A DNA stretch of 64,000 nt. Origin: Bacillus sp. T3. Its GTDB lineage: Bacteria; Bacillota; Bacilli; Bacillales; Cytobacillaceae. The stretch spans positions 1,302,001 to 1,366,000 of the forward strand of contig NZ_CP137761.1 of the NCBI RefSeq assembly GCF_033449965.1, written 5' to 3'. The notes under the pieces were generated by a model that was not told where the DNA came from, searched no databases, and saw nothing but the letters and a program-made list of their open reading frames with translations. The position numbers and the translations under genes are program-made. Positions 10,251 through 18,160 of this stretch are shown piece after piece; position 1 is the stretch's first letter; each line of letters opens with the position of its first letter.

Positions 10251-10252
10251 AA

Positions 10253-11185
10253 ATGGTGAAAAAACCGGAATTATTAGTGACACCCACTTCAGTAGAAGAT
10301 ATCATTCCTTTGGCAGAAGCAGGTGCTGATGCATTTGTAATTGGTGAACAGCGCTATGGTTTACGGCTAGCAGGGGAATTCAACCGAGATGAGCTGGCAA
10401 AGGCAATTGAATTAGCCCATGGCCAAGGAAAAAAAGTATATGTAGCAATGAATGCTATTTTCCATAATGAAAAAATTGATGAATTAGCAGATTATATTGC
10501 TTATGTTCAATCGGTACATGCTGATGCCATCGTCTTTGGGGATCCAGCCGTTTTAATGTCTGCGCGTGAAATTGCGCCTGAGATGAAGCTGCACTGGAAT
10601 ACTGAAACAACCGCAACAAATTGGTACACCTGTAACTATTGGGGCCGCAAAGGGGCGAAACGTGCGGTTCTAGCAAGGGAAATCAGTATGGAAGCTGTTA
10701 TAGAAACAAAGGAAAAAGCTGAAGTAGAAATAGAGGTTCAAGTGCACGGAATGACCTGTATGTTCCAATCAAAACGTAGCTTATTGGGCCATTATTTTGA
10801 ATATCAAGGTAAAGAGCTAGAAGTTCAAAAAACGAAGTACGAGAAAAATAAGTATCTTCATGACAAAGAAAGAGGAAACAAGTATCCAATCTTTGAAGAT
10901 GAAAATGGGACACACATTATGAGCCCTAACGATGTGTGCATCATCGATGAACTCCAGGATATGATTGAAGCCGGTGTCGATTCCTTCAAAATTGATGGCA
11001 TCCTAAAAAGCCTAGATTATTTAGTAGTCGTGACAGAGCTTTATCGCAGGGCGATCGATGTTTGTGTGGAAGATCCAGATGCATATGAAGACCTAAAAAC
11101 TGAGTTGTTAGAACAAATAGAAGCGATTCAACCAAAAAATCGTTCACTTGACACAGGATTCTACTTTAAGGAAACTGTTTATTAA
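10253..11185 (+). CDS. trhP1: Peptidase U32 family tRNA hydroxylation protein TrhP1 (YrrN)
   Basis: U32-family protein (about 310 residues) required with TrhP2 for making 5-hydroxyuridine at position 34 of certain tRNAs in B. subtilis. The U32 signature is visible in ELLVTPTSVEDIIPLAEAGAD, and VQVHGMTCMFQSKRSLLGHY is the conserved mid-protein block. ATG 10253 follows AGAGGTGAA, two bases after the trmR stop. The neighbour trhP2 is a longer paralogue. Older annotation as collagenase/peptidase is a family name only. Confidence 0.88.
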   Translation: MVKKPELLVTPTSVEDIIPLAEAGADAFVIGEQRYGLRLAGEFNRDELAKAIELAHGQGKKVYVAMNAIFHNEKIDELADYIAYVQSVHADAIVFGDPAVLMSAREIAPEMKLHWNTETTATNWYTCNYWGRKGAKRAVLAREISMEAVIETKEKAEVEIEVQVHGMTCMFQSKRSLLGHYFEYQGKELEVQKTKYEKNKYLHDKERGNKYPIFEDENGTHIMSPNDVCIIDELQDMIEAGVDSFKIDGILKSLDYLVVVTELYRRAIDVCVEDPDAYEDLKTELLEQIEAIQPKNRSLDTGFYFKETVY

Positions 11186-11264
11186 AATAAAGATTTCGGG
11201 ATAAACCTGTTAAGTTTATAGTGCTTTACACATTTTCGTATTAATTTATAAGGAGGCAAACAGG

Positions 11265-12537
11265 ATGACTGCAAATGTAAAGAACAATATTTCAGAAATT
11301 GTGGACGGTAAACGTGTTATTGTTAAAAAGCCAGAACTCCTTGCGCCTGCCGGTAATCTTGAGAAATTAAAGATTGCCGTTCAATATGGAGCAGATGCCG
11401 TGTTTATTGGCGGCCAGGAATATGGACTTCGCTCAAATGCAGATAATTTTACGTTCGAAGAAATGAAAGAGGGTGTTGAGTTTGCGAAAAAATACAATGC
11501 CAAAATCTATGTTACAACCAATATTTATGCTCATAATGAAAATATCGATGGATTAGAGGATTACATTAAGGGTCTCCAAGGAGCAGGGATTCACGGAATT
11601 ATCGTAGCAGATCCTCTTATTATCGAAACCTGTCGTCGTCTAGCACCTGGAAATCGAAGTGCACCTAAGTACGCAGCAATCATTATCGAACTGGAAGGCT
11701 GTTCAGTACTGGAAAGAGGAAGGGCTTGAGCGTGTTGTACTCGCACGTGAAACAAGTGCTGAAGAAATAAAAGAAATGAAAAAGAAAGTGGATATCGAAA
11801 TTGAAACCTTTATCCATGGTGCTATGTGTATCGCCTATTCTGGCCGTTGTACACTCAGCAATCATATGACAGCACGTGATTCAAATCGCGGTGGCTGTTG
11901 TCAATCATGCCGTTGGGATTATGATCTCTTCCAGGTTGAAGGTGATAGTGAAACAGCTCTTTTTGCTGAAAATGATGCCCCGTTTGCAATGAGTCCAAAG
12001 GATCTTAACTTAATTCAATCCATTCCAGGTTTAATTGAACTGGGGATTGACAGCTTAAAGATTGAAGGTCGGATGAAGTCCATCCATTATATAGCGACTG
12101 TTGTGAGTGTGTACCGCAAAGTGATTGACGCTTACTGTGCAGACCCTGATCATTTCGTAATTAAGCAGGAATGGGTTGAAGAATTAGACAAATGTGCTAA
12201 CCGTGAAACAGCCCCAGCATTTTTTGAAGGCGTTCCTGGGTATAAAGAGCAAATGTTTGGAAACCATAGCAAGAAGACTACCTTTGAGTTTGCAGGATTG
12301 GTTATCGATTATAATTCTGAAACGCAAATGGTAACCCTTCAACAGCGGAATCATTTCAAGCCTGGTGATGAGGTGGAATTTTTTGGACCTGAAATTGAAA
12401 ACTTCACCTACATTATTGAAAAAATTTGGGACGAAGACGGAAATGAGCTTGATGCAGCCCGTCACCCGCTTCAAATTGTCAAATTTAAAATGGATCGACC
12501 TGTTTTCCCTAACAACATGATGCGAAAGGAGAATTAA
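11265..12537 (+). CDS. trhP2: Peptidase U32 family tRNA hydroxylation protein TrhP2 (YrrO), frameshifted
   Basis: Second U32 protein of the ho5U34 pathway, about 420 residues after repair. It begins near KPELLAPAGNLEKLKIAVQY and has the U32 signature ETFIHGAMCIAYSGRCTLSN followed by a four-cysteine region around GGCCQSCRW, in line with the iron-sulfur cluster reported for the family. ATG 11265 follows AAGGAGG. At 11646-11650 (CCTGG) one extra base breaks the frame; removing a G gives LAPEIEVHLSTQQSLSNWKA. Both halves are otherwise fully conserved, so a consensus error is likely. Confidence 0.92.
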
Positions 12538-12542
12538 GCTGT

Positions 12543-13177
12543 ATGTCTCGCAAACCTGTTGTCATAGGTGTAGCCGGGGTTCCGGCTCAGGAAAAACGAG
12601 TGTCACAAAAGCAATTTATCAACATTTTAAAGGGCATTCAATCTTAATGATTGAACAGGACTATTATTATAAAGATCAAAGTCATTTACCCTTTGAACAA
12701 AGGTTGAAAACCAATTATGATCATCCATTAGCTTTCGATAACGATCTATTAATCGAGCATATTCAGCAATTATTAAAGTTCGAGACGATTTACAAACCTG
12801 TATACGATTATTCAATTCATACCCGATCTGATGAGGTCATTAAGGTGGAGCCGAAGGATGTCATTATTCTAGAGGGAATTCTAGTATTAGAGGATGAACG
12901 CTTACGAAATTTAATGGATATAAAATTATTTGTTGATACCGATGCGGACTTAAGAATTATTCGCAGATTGCTGAGAGATATTAAAGAAAGAGGCAGATCG
13001 ATGGATTCCGTTATCGATCAATACGTTAATGTTGTCAGGCCGATGCATAATCAATTTATAGAACCTACGAAGCGGTATGCAGACATCATTATTCCTGAAG
13101 GTGGTCATAATCATGTTGCCGTTGATCTTATGGTCACAAAAATCCAAACAATTCTTGAACAAAAATCATTTTTATGA
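12543..13177 (+). CDS. udk: Uridine kinase (frameshifted)
   Basis: Phosphorylates uridine/cytidine to the monophosphate in pyrimidine salvage. MSRKPVVIGVAG should lead into the P-loop GGSGSGKTSVTKAIYQHF, but one base is missing in the G run at 12576-12579, so as written the P-loop is split between frames. Downstream blocks are intact: MIEQDYYYKDQSHLPF, NYDHPLAFD, ILEGILVLED and RRLLRDIKERGRS. About 211 residues when repaired, the normal length. It follows trhP2 by 5 bases, the same order as in B. subtilis. Confidence 0.92.
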
Positions 13178-13213
13178 AACAATAGCATAGATAAATAAAA
13201 AATAATAATATCG

Positions 13214-13240
13214 TGCGCGCCCTTTAAAAGGACGCGCTCG
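13214..13240 (+). terminator. Hairpin after udk
   Basis: GCGCG-CCTTT and AAAGG-CGCGC arms form a compact hairpin without a clear U-tract. It may be a weak terminator or processing site between udk and greA. Confidence 0.45.
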
Positions 13241-13318
13241 TATGTATTTATTATCCTACATAATTTTGAATCCACAATAGTAATGGATGATTGTGATGAC
13301 TAGAAGGAGTGAATGTCT

Positions 13319-13795
13319 TTGGCTACAGAAAAAGTATTTCCGATGACCCAGGCTGGTAAAGAAAAATTAGAGCATGAATTAGAACAATTAAAAACAGTTA
13401 AACGTAAAGAAGTCGTAGAACGGATTAAAATTGCGAGAAGCTTTGGTGACCTTTCTGAGAACTCAGAATACGATTCCGCTAAAGAAGAGCAAGCGTTTGT
13501 TGAAGGACGTATTACGACTTTAGAAAATATGATTCGCAATGCGAAAATCATCGGCGAAGATGAAATGCAAAGTGATGCAGTATCACTAGGACGTACCGTA
13601 ACATTTATTGAGCTTCCAGATGGTGAGGAAGAAACATATAGCATTGTCGGTAGCGCTGAAGCTGATCCGTTTGAAGGGAAAATTTCAAACGATTCTCCAA
13701 TCGCTCGCAGCTTAATGGGCAAGAAGGTTGGCGATGAAGTGTCTGTTCAAACTCCTGGTGGAGAAATGAATGTTCGAATTGTCTTGATTAAATAA
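13319..13795 (+). CDS. greA: Transcription elongation factor GreA
   Basis: Rescues backtracked RNA polymerase by stimulating cleavage of the 3' end of the transcript. The N-terminal coiled coil has the basic VKRKEVVERIKIARSFGDLS followed by ENSEYDSAKEEQAFVEGRI, whose acidic tip residues act in the active site. The C-terminal FKBP-like domain ends NVRIVLIK. TTG 13319 gives MATEKVFPMT, the usual start, with AGAAGGAGTGA about 9 bases upstream. ATG 13313 would add two residues. The gene ends at a terminator that also touches pbpI. Confidence 0.95.
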   Translation: MATEKVFPMTQAGKEKLEHELEQLKTVKRKEVVERIKIARSFGDLSENSEYDSAKEEQAFVEGRITTLENMIRNAKIIGEDEMQSDAVSLGRTVTFIELPDGEEETYSIVGSAEADPFEGKISNDSPIARSLMGKKVGDEVSVQTPGGEMNVRIVLIK

Positions 13796-13830
13796 ACGAT
13801 AAGATTATCCTATACTTAGTTTGAAAAAGC

Positions 13831-13865
13831 AAAACCTCGTCAAAACTTTTGACGAGGTGTTTTTT
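13831..13865 (+). terminator. Terminator hairpin overlapping the pbpI ribosome-binding site
   Basis: CCTCGTCAAAA (13835-13845) and TTTTGACGAGG (13847-13857) are a perfect 11-base inverted repeat, followed by TGTTTTTT and then directly the ATG of pbpI. The GAGG that serves as Shine-Dalgarno is inside the 3' arm. It terminates greA and would hide the pbpI ribosome-binding site in any read-through RNA. Confidence 0.85.
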
Positions 13866-15632
13866 ATGTTAAAAATAAAAAGAATCATTTTTTGGGGTGT
13901 TTTCAGTTTCATCTGTTTAAGCTTTCTGCTTGGCAGATTGATTCAAATACAACTGGTTGATACAAAGAGTTTTACTAAACATGGAATTAATATTTTAGAA
14001 GCAAGTGTCAAACAACGGTCTCAAGAAGTCATTTTGGATAGTGGTCGTGGAAATTTCCTCGATCGAAATGGTGATCCACTCATATATGATCAATTACCTG
14101 TACTAATATTATTCCCATTTTTGAATAAGATGGATTGGGATGCTGATAAGGTAGCCCAAATCGTTGGTATCGAATCGGATACTTTGAAAAAAATGATTAA
14201 AAAGGCCGATAAACCGTTTGCACTGGGTGATCCAAATCCGATTCGTTTAAGTGAATCACAAATGAAAAAGATCAATAAGTTGGAGATTCCAGGTGTATTT
14301 GCGGTTGAACGGAAGTATTTACTTGAAAAAACGCCAGCAGAGCAACTAATCGGCATCGTAAAAGAAAATCAACAGGAGCTGGCAAAGCGTTACCCGGACA
14401 AGGAATTTCCACAACAGACGTTGCTAGGAATATCTGGTTTAGAAAAAAGCTTCGATGAGTTTTTAATTGCAGAGGGGAAGTCAAAGCTTGTTTACCATGT
14501 TGACGGAGATGGGGCACCGCTTTTCGGTGTGAATGTAAAATATGTGGATTCAGCCAATCCTTATTATCCTGTGAACATTAAAACAACCATAGATAAACAA
14601 ATGCAAACAACCGCTGAAAAATTGGTTGATCAGCAAGGAATTAAAAAGGGTGGTCTTGTTCTTCTTGATGTAAAAACAAACAATGTTTTAGCTCTTGTTT
14701 CTCGACCTAGCATTAATCGTAAAGATCCATATGTAGATAATGGGATTGATAATTTAATGGTCAAACAACAAATTCCTGGATCGGTTTTCAAGACAGTGGT
14801 CGCAGCAGCAGCGATTGATTATAACTTAAATGATCCAACTAGAACCTTTGACTGTAGTCGGAAAATAAACGGGGAGCCGGATCTTAAATACAATCATGGA
14901 ATACTCAATTTTAAGGACAGCTTTGCCCGAAGCTGCAATCGTACGTTTGGAGAAATATCAAATGAACTAAAGGATATTAATCCCAATATTATCGAGGAGT
15001 ATGCACAAAAGTTAGGATTAATTGGAACGAACGGATGGAAAGGAAGTGTTTTCCATTTGGATCAATTTTCACAAATTCCTGATGAAGACAAGGGCCGAGT
15101 GTTTATATCAGAAAATGCGAAAAAGGATAAGAATTTTGTGTCTATGACAGGTATTGGGCAGCATGAGGTTCGAGTCACACCGCTTGGAGTAGCGAATATG
15201 ATGGCGACAATTGCCAGAGGCGGTGAGAAAGATACAGTCCGTGTCGCCTCCAGTATTCAATATCAAAATGGGACAACTATGTTCGAATTTCCAAAATCTA
15301 AAGGCAGTGGTGAGACTATTGCTCCATATACGGCCATGAAATTACAAGAGCTACTTCGCGAAGTGGTTGTCAATGACCATGGAACAGGAAGATGGTTTAA
15401 GGATTTACCATATGCTGTTGCAGGAAAATCCGGTACAGCAGAAACAGGAAAATACGTGAATGATCAGCAGCTTCATAATAAATGGTTCGCTGGATATTTT
15501 CCGTTTGATCATCCCAAATATGTGCTCGTGACAGTGAATTTGGATGTTCCAGAGAATGAGGGCGGTGTTAACCAGCTTTTTGCTGATATGGTAAGCGCCC
15601 TATATGATATCGATCAACGAAATTCAGATTAA
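13866..15632 (+). CDS. pbpI: Class B penicillin-binding protein PbpI (YrrR)
   Basis: Transpeptidase that crosslinks peptidoglycan, anchored by one N-terminal helix (IIFWGVFSFICLSFLLGRLI). The transpeptidase motifs are SVFK (in IPGSVFKTVV, SxxK), SCN (in FARSCNRTFGE, SxN) and KSGT (in VAGKSGTAETG). About 588 residues. In B. subtilis the homologue (PBP4b) is made early in sporulation under SigF. ATG 13866 is chosen because MLKIKRIIFW leads directly into the helix and GAGGTG precedes it; an in-frame ATG at 13821 lies before the hairpin. Its ribosome-binding site is buried in the greA terminator. Confidence 0.92.
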   Translation: MLKIKRIIFWGVFSFICLSFLLGRLIQIQLVDTKSFTKHGINILEASVKQRSQEVILDSGRGNFLDRNGDPLIYDQLPVLILFPFLNKMDWDADKVAQIVGIESDTLKKMIKKADKPFALGDPNPIRLSESQMKKINKLEIPGVFAVERKYLLEKTPAEQLIGIVKENQQELAKRYPDKEFPQQTLLGISGLEKSFDEFLIAEGKSKLVYHVDGDGAPLFGVNVKYVDSANPYYPVNIKTTIDKQMQTTAEKLVDQQGIKKGGLVLLDVKTNNVLALVSRPSINRKDPYVDNGIDNLMVKQQIPGSVFKTVVAAAAIDYNLNDPTRTFDCSRKINGEPDLKYNHGILNFKDSFARSCNRTFGEISNELKDINPNIIEEYAQKLGLIGTNGWKGSVFHLDQFSQIPDEDKGRVFISENAKKDKNFVSMTGIGQHEVRVTPLGVANMMATIARGGEKDTVRVASSIQYQNGTTMFEFPKSKGSGETIAPYTAMKLQELLREVVVNDHGTGRWFKDLPYAVAGKSGTAETGKYVNDQQLHNKWFAGYFPFDHPKYVLVTVNLDVPENEGGVNQLFADMVSALYDIDQRNSD

Positions 15633-15702
15633 AACAAACTCCTTCAAGTTTTTAGTGAGTCATGGTAGAATATTATCAACTTGTCAAAGGAGGCTTTATC
15701 TT

Positions 15703-16353
15703 TTGAAAAGCAATTACGAGCAATCAAGAGGAACAATGCGTTCTGAAATTCGTTCCAAGAGAAGAAAAACAAATATGGTCTTAAACGGATTAATTGGGCT
15801 TGTGCTCCTATTAATCATTATCGTGTCGGTTTCTATTTTTTCCAAGGATGATCCTGAAAAAGAACAGCAGGAACAAACTGTTGAAAATAAAATGAACAGT
15901 AATGATAACGAGAATGAGACTACAAAATCTGCGAAACAAAATCAAGTAACAACTAAAGACGATGCTTCAAATGAGAGCGAGAACGCAGCTGATACAGAAC
16001 AAGATAAAGGTGAAGATGAACCAACTATTACCGAGGGTGGCGGAGACAATATCCAAAAAACAATTGTCGACCCTAGCTGGGAGCCTGTAGGGACCACTCA
16101 ATCTGGCCCGAATGCAGACGCAACGGTTGATTGGGACGAAAGGGTTAAGGCACTTGCATCTGCAATTAACGTCGACGAGAGTAATATGACCGTTTGGTAT
16201 TTAAGTCGTAATGGTCAAGATCAGGCGATTGGTACTGTAACGGCAAAAGATAATCCGCAGCAAGCCTACCGAGTTTACCTCGAATGGGTGAATAGTGAGG
16301 GCTGGAAGCCATCAAAGGTTGAAGAATTAATTGAAAATGACAAAGGACAATAA
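15703..16353 (+). CDS. yrrS: YrrS, DUF1510 membrane-anchored protein
   Basis: About 216 residues: a basic cytoplasmic start (MRSEIRSKRRKT), one transmembrane helix (VLNGLIGLVLLLIIIVSVSIF), a long low-complexity polar linker rich in N, E, D and K, and a compact C-terminal DUF1510 domain with VDPSWEPVGTTQ and VYLEWVNSEGWKPSKVEEL. Function is unknown. It follows pbpI as in B. subtilis, where the pair belongs to the sporulation regulon, so a role near the forespore septum or envelope is inferred. TTG 15703 follows AAAGGAGGC. Confidence 0.83.
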   Translation: MKSNYEQSRGTMRSEIRSKRRKTNMVLNGLIGLVLLLIIIVSVSIFSKDDPEKEQQEQTVENKMNSNDNENETTKSAKQNQVTTKDDASNESENAADTEQDKGEDEPTITEGGGDNIQKTIVDPSWEPVGTTQSGPNADATVDWDERVKALASAINVDESNMTVWYLSRNGQDQAIGTVTAKDNPQQAYRVYLEWVNSEGWKPSKVEELIENDKGQ

Positions 16354-16363
16354 TATGTTAAAT

Positions 16364-16401
16364 TAAAAGAGGCTACTTCTGTTTCAGAAGTAGCTTTTTT
16401 G
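16364..16401 (+). terminator. Terminator after yrrS
   Basis: AGGCTACTTCTG, loop TTT, CAGAAGTAGCTTTTTT. Confidence 0.92.
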
Positions 16402-16468
16402 TTTTATAGTGCGTTAAAATGATGGAGGTACTTACATAAGATACATAACATTGAAAAGAGGTTAAAGA

Positions 16469-17170
16469 ATGAAAGTTGCAATTATAGGGGCAATGGAAGA
16501 AGAAGTTACTTTATTAAGAAAAAATATTATTGATCAAAAGGTAGAAACAATTGCTGGCTGTGAATTTACATCGGGCTCTATGGATGGTGTCGATGTCATT
16601 CTTTTACGTTCTGGGATTGGTAAGGTTAATGCGGCAATGTCAACGACCATACTCCTGCAAAAATTCACACCTGATTATATCATTAATACTGGTTCCGCTG
16701 GCGGATTTGATCCTAGTCTTAACGTTGGAGACATTGTTATTTCCTCTGAAGCTAGACATCATGATGTTGACGTAACTGTATTTGGCTATGAATATGGACA
16801 AGTTCCTCAATTGCCACCAGCGTTCACTGCTACCGATAATCTAGTGCAAATCGCCGAGAAAAGTGCCAAAGAAATTTCTGATGTGCAAGTCGTCACAGGG
16901 GTCATTGCGACTGGTGACTCCTTTATGAATGATCCTGATCGTGTTGAATTTGTACGAACAAAATTCTCGAATGTTCAAGCAGTCGAAATGGAAGCTGCTG
17001 CGATCGCGCAGGTAGCACATCAATTCAACGTTCCATTTGTCATTATCCGTTCCTTATCAGACATTGCTGGAAAAGAATCGAATGTCTCCTTTGAACAGTA
17101 CCTAGTTAAAGCAGCTGTTAACTCTGCTAACCTGGTAATGAAAATTGTCTCAGGATTAAAAAATAGTTAA
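16469..17170 (+). CDS. mtnN: 5'-methylthioadenosine/S-adenosylhomocysteine nucleosidase
   Basis: Cleaves adenine from MTA and SAH, recycling methionine and clearing the methyltransferase inhibitor SAH. A full 233-residue PNP-fold enzyme: IGAMEEEVTLL at the start carries the catalytic glutamate, IINTGSAGGFDPSLNVGDIV is the glycine-rich block, VEMEAAAIAQVA contacts the ribose and SLSDIAGK holds the catalytic aspartate. ATG 16469 follows AAAAGAGGTTAAAG. The yrrT and mcc sulfur genes that accompany mtnN in B. subtilis are not present here. Confidence 0.95.
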   Translation: MKVAIIGAMEEEVTLLRKNIIDQKVETIAGCEFTSGSMDGVDVILLRSGIGKVNAAMSTTILLQKFTPDYIINTGSAGGFDPSLNVGDIVISSEARHHDVDVTVFGYEYGQVPQLPPAFTATDNLVQIAEKSAKEISDVQVVTGVIATGDSFMNDPDRVEFVRTKFSNVQAVEMEAAAIAQVAHQFNVPFVIIRSLSDIAGKESNVSFEQYLVKAAVNSANLVMKIVSGLKNS

Positions 17171-17172
17171 TG

Positions 17173-17202
17173 AAAAGCGCCCAATATCGGTTGGGCGCTT
17201 TA
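17173..17202 (+). terminator. Terminator after mtnN
   Basis: AAAGCGCCCAA, loop, TTGGGCGCTTT. Confidence 0.88.
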
Positions 17203-17276
17203 TCAATATTCTAGCTGCAGTGACTTCGTAACACTTCGATAATAGAAATTTGTCGGAATGTTTGGTCTGGAAAGTG

Positions 17277-17305
17277 TTTACTTAATTGGATGCCATGGAT
17301 ATAAT
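17277..17305 (+). promoter_or_regulatory. SigA-type promoter of the tiny-ORF cluster
   Basis: TTTACT (17277-17282), exactly 17 bases, TATAAT (17300-17305). It lies 42 bases before the 29-codon ORF, so the transcript would have a short leader with a strong ribosome-binding site. Confidence 0.7.
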
Positions 17306-17347
17306 AACCTATGTAAGATAAATTTACCAAAAAGGAGGTCGAATGAA

Positions 17348-17437
17348 ATGAACGCAAAGAAAATGATGCCAGCTATTCAACACAACAAAATAACTTCATA
17401 TTACACACATTCGGCCAACTGGGACTGGTACGCTTAA
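17348..17437 (+). CDS. 29-residue peptide with aromatic tail (NWDW), unrecognised
   Basis: I do not recognise this peptide. It begins MNAKKMMPAIQ and ends YYTHSANWDWYA. AAGGAGG (17332-17338) stands 9 bases before the ATG, close to ideal, and a good SigA-type promoter lies upstream. That makes translation likely despite the size. The first third is basic; the C-terminus is rich in Tyr and Trp, with no hydrophobic helix. It is followed by two near-identical terminator hairpins and then yrzI. An NWxW segment recurs in the 19-residue peptide at 17771, which also precedes a YrzI-like ORF. Options are a regulatory leader peptide, a signalling peptide precursor or a spore-associated peptide; none is shown. 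Confidence 0.6.
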   Translation: MNAKKMMPAIQHNKITSYYTHSANWDWYA

Positions 17438-17454
17438 TCTTTTTTAGCATATCC

Positions 17455-17495
17455 TTACCGCATGGGGAATGGTGTCTCCTGCGGTATTTTTGTGT
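17455..17495 (+). terminator. First of two tandem terminator-like hairpins
   Basis: TACCGCA...TGCGGTATTTTT with a partly paired GGGG/TCTCC interior. Almost the same sequence recurs 52 bases downstream. Confidence 0.65.
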
Positions 17496-17507
17496 CCACA
17501 TTTATAT

Positions 17508-17542
17508 ACTGCCGCAGGGGGAATGTCTCCTGCGGTATTTTT
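17508..17542 (+). terminator. Second tandem terminator-like hairpin
   Basis: TGCCGCAGG...CCTGCGGTATTTTT. It shares GGGGAATG and GTCTCCTGCGGTATTTTT with the first copy, so the two look like a duplication. Confidence 0.75.
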
Positions 17543-17587
17543 ATTGAAGGGATATGGAAAATAATGGAATAAGGGAGGTGAGGTGAG

Positions 17588-17728
17588 ATGACCTTAAATA
17601 TTTTATTTTTTACGATTACGATCAAAAAACGTAAAAAATCAAAAGAAGAGTTTTTAAATCAAGAATTTATAGAACAAATTTATGAACAACACAAAGAACG
17701 TCAGTATTCCCTGTATCGTCCATTTTAA
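17588..17728 (+). CDS. yrzI: YrzI family small protein
   Basis: A 46-residue protein: a short hydrophobic start (MTLNILFFTITI), a basic stretch (KKRKKSKEE) and a charged helical tail (QEFIEQIYEQHKERQ). It matches the YrzI family of small Bacillus proteins, annotated as probable sporulation proteins and often present in several copies. AGGGAGGTGAGGTGAG lies just before the ATG. There is no obvious promoter of its own after the tandem hairpins, so it either depends on read-through from 17277 or uses a sporulation promoter I cannot define. Confidence 0.8.
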   Translation: MTLNILFFTITIKKRKKSKEEFLNQEFIEQIYEQHKERQYSLYRPF

Positions 17729-17770
17729 TTTGTAGTCTCTGTAAAAAACAAAAGAAAGGTGGTAATGATT

Positions 17771-17830
17771 ATGTACGATATCATTCAGCGAAGACAAAAT
17801 TGGTTATGGGTGGAGAAAGATTCCACCTAG
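17771..17830 (+). CDS. 19-residue peptide with NWLW motif, unrecognised
   Basis: Begins MYDIIQRRQNWLW and ends VEKDST. GAAAGGTGG lies 8 bases before the ATG. It shares an NWxW segment, preceded by a Gln/basic region, with the 29-residue peptide at 17348. Like that peptide it is followed by an ORF with a YrzI-type start. The coding claim rests on the ribosome-binding site and the repeated arrangement only. Confidence 0.45.
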   Translation: MYDIIQRRQNWLWVEKDST

Positions 17831-17856
17831 TTATCTTGATGAAGAGGTGAAACTTA

Positions 17857-17916
17857 ATGTCATTGCACATCTTGTTGTTCACGATATTTTTTCGAAAAGG
17901 AATGGAAAAGAAATGA
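17857..17916 (+). CDS. Truncated or short YrzI-like ORF
   Basis: MSLHILLFTIFFRKGMEKK (19 residues), preceded by GAAGAGGTGAAACTTA. Its start parallels MTLNILFFTITIKKRKK of yrzI, so it is probably a second YrzI copy. A T6 run at 17887-17892 lies where the family continues. With one T fewer the frame would stay open to about 42 residues, but that tail does not look much like YrzI. It is either a decayed copy, a genuine short variant, or a homopolymer error. Confidence 0.45.
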   Translation: MSLHILLFTIFFRKGMEKK

Positions 17917-17977
17917 ATCTTTGTTAGAAATATCACTTTTAACAAAATGTTCACAAATAGAAACCTGTATTAAGTTG

Positions 17978-18005
17978 TTGATGTGATAAGTTGAAATTGT
18001 AATAT
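17978..18005 (+). promoter_or_regulatory. Possible promoter of the 28-residue peptide
   Basis: TTGATG (17978-17983), 16 bases, TAATAT (18000-18005), 28 bases before the ATG at 18034. Confidence 0.4.
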
Positions 18006-18033
18006 TCAGATACTAAACAAGGGGTGTTAGTGA

Positions 18034-18120
18034 ATGTTTTTAATGGTGATGGGTCTCACGGTTTGTACGGTTATTGTTAGTATTATTGCAACTGAAGTCA
18101 GTGCTGCCGAAGAATGTTAA
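18034..18120 (+). CDS. 28-residue hydrophobic peptide, unrecognised
   Basis: One hydrophobic segment (MFLMVMGLTVCTVIVSIIAT) followed by EVSAAEEC and a stop. It could be a one-helix membrane peptide. Alternatively, VSA-A resembles a signal-peptidase site that would release a tiny AEEC tail. CAAGGGGTGTTAGTGA precedes the ATG and a strong terminator follows, so it appears to be its own transcription unit. I cannot assign a family. Confidence 0.5.
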   Translation: MFLMVMGLTVCTVIVSIIATEVSAAEEC

Positions 18121-18126
18121 AGAAAT

Positions 18127-18160
18127 AAAAGCATTAGCCCTCGTGGTTAATGCTTTTTTT
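18127..18160 (+). terminator. Terminator after the 28-residue peptide
   Basis: AAAAGCATTAGCC, loop, GGTTAATGCTTTTTTT. Confidence 0.92.

Noticed and set aside
13300..13722. Long minus-strand frame opposite greA, and similar long antisense frames opposite alaS, dnaK and pgpH
   Set aside because: Codon-pattern shadows of strongly conserved plus-strand genes, with no ribosome-binding sites or homology.
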